Source: an uncultured Collinsella sp. | GTDB lineage: Bacteria > Actinomycetota > Coriobacteriia > Coriobacteriales > Coriobacteriaceae | Reading direction: 5' to 3' | Length of the DNA: 11,305 nt | Assembly: GCA_900552145.1 (NCBI GenBank) | Contig: URYW01000058.1 | Span: 1 to 11,305 of the forward strand | In this document: piece by piece, positions 6,827 to 11,305 of the stretch | Layout of the letters: every line of letters begins with the position of its first letter | Numbering within the stretch: position 1 is the stretch's first letter | Position numbers and translations under genes: made by a program | The notes under the pieces: model-generated | Database searches by the model: none | What the model was told of the DNA's origin: nothing | What the model saw: the letters and a program-made list of their open reading frames with translations, nothing else

Positions 6827-9019
6827 TTATGAAGCGTCGGCGGCGATGTGCGCTAGCGCCTCGACGAGCTCTTGCGAGCTCACAGGTTTGCTCAGGTGCG
6901 CGTTCATGCCCGCCTCACGCGAAAGCCTACGGTCGTCGGCAAAGGCGTTGGCACTCACGGCGATAATCGGCGTGGTCGCGGCATCCTCGCGATCGAGTGC
7001 TCGAATCTGACGCGTGGCCTCAAGGCCATCGATGCCAGGCATCATGATGTCCATCAACACCACGTCGTACTCGTGCGGTGCGCTCGCGGTAAACATCTCG
7101 ACGGCAGACTCACCATCCTTAGCATGCGTCACGATGGCACCGGCACGGCTGAGCGTAAACTGCGCGATCTCGGCATTCAGATCGTTATCCTCTACGAGCA
7201 AAACGCGCAAGCCCTGGAGCGCATCGCCGTCTCCCGCATCCGCGGGAGCTGCCTGAGGAATCTCGGAGCGGTCGCACTTCTCGAACGGCAGGCGAATGGT
7301 AAACGTCGTCCCCTGCCCCAAGACACTCGTAAAGCTCATGGTTCCGCCCATAAGCTCGACCAGCTGTTTTGCGATAGGCGCGCCCAGGCCAGTTCCCGAC
7401 GAAGCGCCTTCCACCTGCTGCTCCTCGCGGCAAAACGGCTCGTAGAGGTGCTTTTGGAACTCCTCGCTCATGCCAATACCGTTGTCGGCGATCGTGTATT
7501 CATAGACGGGGACGCCATCCGCTGGCTCCACCTCGCGGCACACCAGGCGGACATAGCCGCCCTGGCGGTTGTACTTGACGGCATTGCCGGCAATATTGAG
7601 CAACAAACGCTTGAGGTGCGTCACGCTCACCCGCGCATAGGGATGATTAAGCGTCTGCTGGTCGGAGATAATTGTCACCAGACGCTCCTCGGCCTGGCGC
7701 TCCAGAATATCGCGCACTTCACAGTTGAGGGCCACCAAATTTATGGGCACGAGGTTCAGGTCGACCTGCCCGCTCTCCAGGCGACTCATATCGAGCGCCT
7801 CGTTGGCAAGGTCGAGCAGCAGTCCCGATGCCGTCCAGATTTTTGAGCGGCACTCAGTCTGCTTTTGCAGATCGTCCGCATTGGCATCGCCGACCTCGAC
7901 CATGCCGCGAATGCCGTTGATGGGCGTGCGCAGATCGTGGCTCATGCGACGCAGAAACTCCGTCTTTGCCGAGTTGGCAGACGAGGCCTCACGCGCCGCC
8001 TTTGCCAGCTTGTCGCCATAGTCGCGCTCCTGCTGCAGCAAGTCCGTCAAACGCCGACGATCAGCGCGGCGACGCACCATCACAACAACGGCTACAACAC
8101 CGCTGTAGAGCGCCAGCACGCCGGCAGCAACAGCCGCGACGACCTCAAAGTAGCGCCGCGCCGGAGCATAGGTGTACACATAGAATTTGTGCGCTTTTCC
8201 AAATGTGCCCAAATACCACTCGCCGTCGGCGTTAATCAATTTGACCTTACCGGCCAGGCATCGATCCTTAATACCGTCGACAATGAAGACGTCCGTCGCA
8301 GGCAGATCGAATACGCCCAATACGGTGGGTTCAACGGCATTGGTCGCAACGACCTTGCCGTCGCTTTCGATCACGATATTGCCGCTATCGATGGTTTCAT
8401 AGCCTTCGAGCAAACTCTGCAGTTTGAGTGTATTGCTTGCAACCGCCTTCGCGCTCTGATGCCTTACCGCGATAACGATGCCCTCGCCATCCTGCCGAGT
8501 CACGCAGCCAATGTCTGCGACCGAATCATCCGCAAGCGTGATGCGGGCGGTATAGGACTTAAGCGGATGGACCGCCACCTCCAGCACGGGTGCTTCCTTG
8601 AGATACGTAGCGAGCGACTCGTAGCCCACATCGCCCGTCGAGGACTCGGACACCAAATTGCCCGATGCGTCCGTCACGATCAGTGCGCTCACGTTGAACT
8701 GGTCGGCATATAGCTCCAGCCTTGTGTTATCCACCGAACCGTCGCGCTCCATATCGCGCGCTGCCTCTCCGGCAATCTCCATAACGCGTATCAGGTTTTT
8801 GGTCGTATAGGCGCTATTGAACGCATCGTAGGAAAGGCTCTGCGTCGCCACGTAATCGACAACGTCGGCAAAGCGCTGCTCGGCTTGGGCCGTCGTGTAA
8901 CCGTAGCTCATCATGCCGGCAACAACCGAGAGCGCTATCCCCAGCAGAGCGACAAGGAGCCATGCCCCTGCCGAACGATTGCCCCGCTCCTGAGCAGCGT
9001 GGTCGGGCGCATCGATCAT
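6827..9019 (-). CDS. hybrid sensor histidine kinase with Cache-like extracellular domain
   Basis: Membrane kinase of 730 residues. TM1 lies at about 19-40 and TM2 at about 291-315, enclosing an extracellular region of some 250 residues. That region is not an SBP domain; stretches such as SALIVTDASGNLVSESS (111-127) suggest a Cache/PAS-like fold, which is inferred and less certain. The cytoplasmic part has a short helical linker, HisKA (about 350-415, His361 in MSHDLRTPING), HATPase_c (about 462-580; N box with Asn475 and Asn479, G1 DNGIGM at 512-517, G2 GTGLGA at 542-547) and REC (about 604-722; Glu610/Asp611, phospho-acceptor Asp657 in MDIMMPG, Ser689, Lys711). No Hpt domain. The kinase and REC parts are clearly paralogous to those of the dual-SBP kinase across the hairpin, sharing phrases such as EIAQ, MDIMMP and NAHLSKP. 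Start ATG 9019 has GGAGGG at 9031-9026, inside the preceding gene, and overlaps that gene's stop as ATGA, so the two are translationally coupled. The ligand probably arrives through the adjacent binding lipoprotein. Confidence 0.9.
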   Translation of the reverse strand: MIDAPDHAAQERGNRSAGAWLLVALLGIALSVVAGMMSYGYTTAQAEQRFADVVDYVATQSLSYDAFNSAYTTKNLIRVMEIAGEAARDMERDGSVDNTRLELYADQFNVSALIVTDASGNLVSESSTGDVGYESLATYLKEAPVLEVAVHPLKSYTARITLADDSVADIGCVTRQDGEGIVIAVRHQSAKAVASNTLKLQSLLEGYETIDSGNIVIESDGKVVATNAVEPTVLGVFDLPATDVFIVDGIKDRCLAGKVKLINADGEWYLGTFGKAHKFYVYTYAPARRYFEVVAAVAAGVLALYSGVVAVVVMVRRRADRRRLTDLLQQERDYGDKLAKAAREASSANSAKTEFLRRMSHDLRTPINGIRGMVEVGDANADDLQKQTECRSKIWTASGLLLDLANEALDMSRLESGQVDLNLVPINLVALNCEVRDILERQAEERLVTIISDQQTLNHPYARVSVTHLKRLLLNIAGNAVKYNRQGGYVRLVCREVEPADGVPVYEYTIADNGIGMSEEFQKHLYEPFCREEQQVEGASSGTGLGAPIAKQLVELMGGTMSFTSVLGQGTTFTIRLPFEKCDRSEIPQAAPADAGDGDALQGLRVLLVEDNDLNAEIAQFTLSRAGAIVTHAKDGESAVEMFTASAPHEYDVVLMDIMMPGIDGLEATRQIRALDREDAATTPIIAVSANAFADDRRLSREAGMNAHLSKPVSSQELVEALAHIAADAS

Positions 9020-9885
9020 GACAGGCCCTCCATATTCAAAAATGGCGAAGGGTCATCAAAGTACTTTGACACCAGGCGTTCCATGGTGCCATCGGCAAGC
9101 ATTTCTTGGTAGGCTTGAGTGAGCTTGACGTCGATGCCACGCGTATCGTTGATATCGAAAGCGGTGCCCAAACCGACCTCTAGCAGCGACTCATCCAAAA
9201 TGCGATATGTCACACCATAGTCTTTTTCGTAGGTGAGGAACGAGGACTCATGCGCGGCGATAGCGTCGACCAGGCCCTCGACGAGCGCCGGGTTCAGGTA
9301 TGAACCGTCCGAAAAGCTGTAGAGTTCCTTGATCTGCGGAACGTTTTCATTTATGCGATTGAGCAAAATGTCCTCGGGCTTGGTGGTGGACTGAACCGCC
9401 ACGATCTTATCCTCAAGATCGGCAAGCGTGTAGATATCGCTCTGGGGATCGACCGCGACCACCTGGCGGCTCGCAAGGTACGGGCCGGCCCAACGATATT
9501 CGTTTTCGCGACCCGTCATACTAAAGCTGCCCATGACACAATCGAGTTTGCCGCTCGCCAGCAGCTCCTTCTTCTTTTCCCAGTCGATCAGCTGGTATTT
9601 TGGCTTGTAACCAATGCGAGCCAAAGCCTCGGTCAATATCTCGACATCCAGGCCAACGATATCGCCGTACTCGTCGGTATACACAAACGGTGGATAGAGG
9701 TCGCTTCCGACGTTGAGCGTCTTAAGGTCGTCGTCTTTGACTTGCGAGGCGTCCAGACCTTCTAATGCAGACGTCGAGGCTTCGTCATTACGCCCAGAAC
9801 AGCCAGCTATCGCTACGACAAAGGCGCACGCTACCGCAAGCGCAACAAACAACGATATGGCAACCGAGCGACGGGGTCTTTTCAT
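9016..9885 (-). CDS. solute-binding lipoprotein (SBP_bac_3), probable sensory partner of the adjacent kinase
   Basis: A 289-residue extracellular binding protein anchored by lipidation. The basic N-terminus MKRPRRS is followed by a hydrophobic run and the lipobox IAGC, with Cys29 as the expected lipid-modified residue. A Ser/Asp/Glu-rich linker precedes an SBP_bac_3 domain from about 55 to 276. Seen family landmarks are YPPF (64-67), GLDVEI (78-83), and SFSMTGRENEY (120-130) with Arg126 at the position that commonly binds the alpha-carboxylate of amino acids. This suggests, but does not prove, an amino-acid-like ligand. The frame extends up to 10029, but ATG 9885 is preferred: it gives the signal peptide directly, has GGAG 4 bases upstream, and the longer version would run through the terminator hairpin of the next gene. 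The stop overlaps the kinase start (ATGA). There is no permease or ATPase beside it, unlike a transport operon, so a sensing role is inferred. It could still feed a transporter encoded elsewhere. Confidence 0.88.
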   Translation of the reverse strand: MKRPRRSVAISLFVALAVACAFVVAIAGCSGRNDEASTSALEGLDASQVKDDDLKTLNVGSDLYPPFVYTDEYGDIVGLDVEILTEALARIGYKPKYQLIDWEKKKELLASGKLDCVMGSFSMTGRENEYRWAGPYLASRQVVAVDPQSDIYTLADLEDKIVAVQSTTKPEDILLNRINENVPQIKELYSFSDGSYLNPALVEGLVDAIAAHESSFLTYEKDYGVTYRILDESLLEVGLGTAFDINDTRGIDVKLTQAYQEMLADGTMERLVSKYFDDPSPFLNMEGLS

Positions 9886-9927
9886 CGAGCTCCAGACGAT
9901 CCTGTTTACAGACTGAAATGGTAGAAA

Positions 9928-9936
9928 ATAATAGCA
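9928..9936 (-). promoter_or_regulatory. extended -10 promoter of the SBP-kinase operon
   Basis: Minus-strand TGCTATTAT is an extended -10 element (TGn plus TATTAT, 5 of 6). It would start transcription near 9921, leaving a leader of about 35 nt before ATG 9885. No convincing -35 box is seen at normal spacing, which is tolerable for extended -10 promoters. The surroundings (9920-9950) are the most AT-rich stretch nearby. Confidence 0.45.
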
Positions 9937-9977
9937 AACAAAACCACACGAGTGCCCAATGGTTGCAGGCGTTTTAC

Positions 9978-10019
9978 CATGCGGGGCCTTCCAGCCGACT
10001 TGGCAGAAGGCCCCGCATG
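9978..10019 (-). terminator. perfect 14-bp hairpin terminating the aminotransferase gene
   Basis: Arms 9978-9991 and 10006-10019 are exact reverse complements (core GCGGGGCCTTC); the 14-base loop can add a small inner GCC/GGC pair. It starts 11 bases past the PLP-enzyme stop on the minus strand. What follows is GTAAAACG rather than a U-run, as in the other hairpins here. It separates the gene from the SBP-kinase operon. Confidence 0.75.
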
Positions 10020-10029
10020 CAGTGCTCAC

Positions 10030-11226
10030 TTACCGTGTATTAAAAACGTAGCGGTCCAGGCGGTCGCACGCCTCCCTTACGCGCGAAAGCGGCAGCGCCA
10101 GATTCACGCGAATGTGGCAGGGCCCGTGGAACGGACGGCCGTCCTGATACCCCACGCCCACGCGCGCCCCCTCGTCGAGCAACCACTGAATATCGCGACC
10201 ATGCTCGCGACACCACTCGGTGCAGTCCAGAAACACCATGTACGTGCCCTGCGGACGCGAATAGGACACGCCCTCAAAATGCTCGTCCACGTAATTGCAG
10301 AAGTACTCGATATTGCCGGCAAGCACCTGATTGAGCTCGTCCACCCACTCGTAACCTTGCGGCTGGTAGGCACCGATAAGCGCATGCATAGAGAGGACGT
10401 TCATCTCGTTGTAGTGAGTCTTGTTGGACACGGCGCACACGCGGTCACGCAGCGTCCCGTTGTAGACAATGTGGTAGCTGCCGACCAGGCCCGCCAGGTT
10501 AAACGTCTTGCTCGGCGCGTAGAGGGCAACCGTGCGCATGCGGGCATCCTCGCTCACCGACTGCGTCGGGATGTGCTTGTGCCCCGGCAGGATGATATCG
10601 GACCAAATCTCGTCCGAGATCACCGCGCAATCGTGCTGGCGATAGATGTCCATGGCGCGCTCGATCTCGTCACGCTCCCATACGCGGCCGCAGGGATTGT
10701 GCGGCGAGCAGAACACCGCGGCATGAATGTGGTTTTGGGCGAGCTTGCGCTCCATGTCCTCAAAGTCCATGCGCCACACGCCCTGGTCGTCGAGCTTAAG
10801 CGGGCTGTGGACAATGCGATAGCCCGCGGCTTCGATGGACTTGGTAAAGCCGATGTAGGTGGGGCTGTGGACCAGCACCGCATCACCTGGCTGGACATAC
10901 GCGCGTAGCGTCGACACGACTCCGCCCAGCACGCCGTTTTCGTAGCCGATGTGTTCCGGCTTCAGGCCGGTGACGCCGTTGTGGTCTTCCTGCCAGCGGA
11001 TGATGGAATCGTAATATTCCGCAGGGGGGTCAAAATAGCCGAAGGCCGGATGCTCCACCCGTTCGATCATGGCCTGTTGAACGGTGGGAACCACGGGGAA
11101 ATTCATGTCCGCGACCCACATGGGGATGCGCTGCGCCGGAGCAGGGCTCACGCCCCAGGGATCGATGTTTGCGGCAATGGAATCCGCGCCGGTGCGGTCG
11201 AGCACCGTGATAAAATCATATTTCAT
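10030..11226 (-). CDS. MalY/PatB-family PLP-dependent aminotransferase / cystathionine beta-lyase-like enzyme
   Basis: Cytoplasmic fold-type I PLP enzyme of 398 residues, full length for the family. MalY/PatB members cleave C-S bonds of cystathionine or cysteine conjugates to pyruvate, ammonia and a thiol; some act as aminotransferases. Landmarks are WVADMNFP at 37-44 (cf. the D-M-D/N-F motif of MalY), FGYF at 62-65, SPTY at 121-124 with Tyr124, SPHNPCGRVW at 174-183 with Asn177, SDEIWSD at 204-210 with Asp205 (pyridine-nitrogen contact), SKTFNLAGL at 239-247 with Lys240 as Schiff-base lysine, and IRVN at 372-375 with Arg373 binding the substrate carboxylate. All catalytic residues expected of the family are present. 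The frame extends to a TTG at 11301, but ATG 11226 is chosen because AGGAGGG lies a few bases upstream and a near-consensus promoter covers the longer version's start. Monocistronic, closed by a hairpin. Whether beta-lyase or transaminase activity dominates cannot be told from sequence. Confidence 0.88.
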   Translation of the reverse strand: MKYDFITVLDRTGADSIAANIDPWGVSPAPAQRIPMWVADMNFPVVPTVQQAMIERVEHPAFGYFDPPAEYYDSIIRWQEDHNGVTGLKPEHIGYENGVLGGVVSTLRAYVQPGDAVLVHSPTYIGFTKSIEAAGYRIVHSPLKLDDQGVWRMDFEDMERKLAQNHIHAAVFCSPHNPCGRVWERDEIERAMDIYRQHDCAVISDEIWSDIILPGHKHIPTQSVSEDARMRTVALYAPSKTFNLAGLVGSYHIVYNGTLRDRVCAVSNKTHYNEMNVLSMHALIGAYQPQGYEWVDELNQVLAGNIEYFCNYVDEHFEGVSYSRPQGTYMVFLDCTEWCREHGRDIQWLLDEGARVGVGYQDGRPFHGPCHIRVNLALPLSRVREACDRLDRYVFNTR

Positions 11227-11272
11227 AGTCCCTCCTGCGGCAGCTCCGTTTTTCGGATATGCCGTTTGGTTT

Positions 11273-11301
11273 ATCATACCGGTTAGGCAGAAATTTGTCA
11301 A
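11273..11301 (-). promoter_or_regulatory. near-consensus sigma-70 type promoter of the PLP enzyme
   Basis: On the minus strand TTGACA (11301-11296, perfect) and TATGAT (11278-11273, 5 of 6) are separated by exactly 17 bases. Transcription would start near 11266, giving a leader of about 40 nt that carries the AGGAGGG site. This is the best promoter in the window and suggests strong, housekeeping-sigma expression. No operator-like palindrome is evident between it and the gene. Confidence 0.8.
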
Positions 11302-11305
11302 CTCC

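Noticed and set aside
6872..7846. 324-codon open frame on the plus strand
   Set aside because: Antisense to the kinase and REC domains of the second hybrid kinase, which hold all expected catalytic motifs. No recognisable domain in the antisense product.
9886..10029. N-terminal extension of the binding lipoprotein back to 10029
   Set aside because: It would place 48 residues before a perfect lipoprotein signal peptide and cross both the hairpin at 9978-10019 and the predicted promoter at 9928-9936.
9952..10908. 318-codon open frame on the plus strand
   Set aside because: Antisense to the PLP enzyme and running through its terminator hairpin; composition like a shadow frame.
11227..11301. 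N-terminal extension of the PLP enzyme back to the TTG at 11301
   Set aside because: That TTG is the first part of the TTGACA -35 box; the AGGAGGG site and family length both support ATG 11226.

Overview
The window looks like chromosomal DNA of a high-GC, monoderm actinobacterium, most plausibly a gut Coriobacteriia member such as Collinsella. This is an inference from base composition, codon use and gene style: large hybrid histidine kinases with substrate-binding sensor domains, a MalY/PatB-type PLP enzyme, and a dispersed-looking GGGGACGTTCTT inverted repeat. No 16S or marker gene is present to prove it. I see no phage, transposase, CRISPR array, tRNA or rRNA. No gene-free stretch reaches 300 bases.

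Layout. (1) 2-685, plus strand: the 3' part, or nearly all, of an ABC-2 type permease subunit whose start probably lies left of the window. (2) 776-3186, minus strand: three genes read in the order small two-helix potassium channel, LOG-family nucleotide phosphoribohydrolase, ClC-type anion channel/transporter. (3) 3255-3338: an intergenic nested inverted repeat. (4) 3431-6757, plus strand: a hybrid sensor kinase with a signal peptide and two tandem extracellular substrate-binding domains, then a flavin split-barrel (pyridoxamine-phosphate-oxidase-like) gene 42 nt downstream. (5) 6785-6824: a perfect 16-bp hairpin between converging genes. (6) 6827-9885, minus strand: a two-gene operon of a solute-binding lipoprotein and a second hybrid kinase overlapping by the four bases ATGA. 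(7) 9978-10019: another perfect hairpin, closing (8) 10030-11226, minus strand, a MalY/PatB-type aminotransferase/C-S lyase with a near-consensus promoter at 11273-11301.

The most interesting part is 3431-9885. Two paralogous hybrid kinases (HisKA-HATPase-REC, no Hpt domain) face each other across one small flavoprotein gene. One carries its solute-binding domains fused in the same chain. The other is translationally coupled to a separate solute-binding lipoprotein, and no ABC permease or ATPase is present. The natural reading is that the lipoprotein is a sensing partner rather than a transport component. Neither kinase has a DNA-binding response regulator or Hpt protein beside it, so the downstream steps of the relay are not visible here. 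The ion channels, LOG protein and PLP enzyme look like ordinary housekeeping or accessory neighbours with no clear link to the signalling genes.
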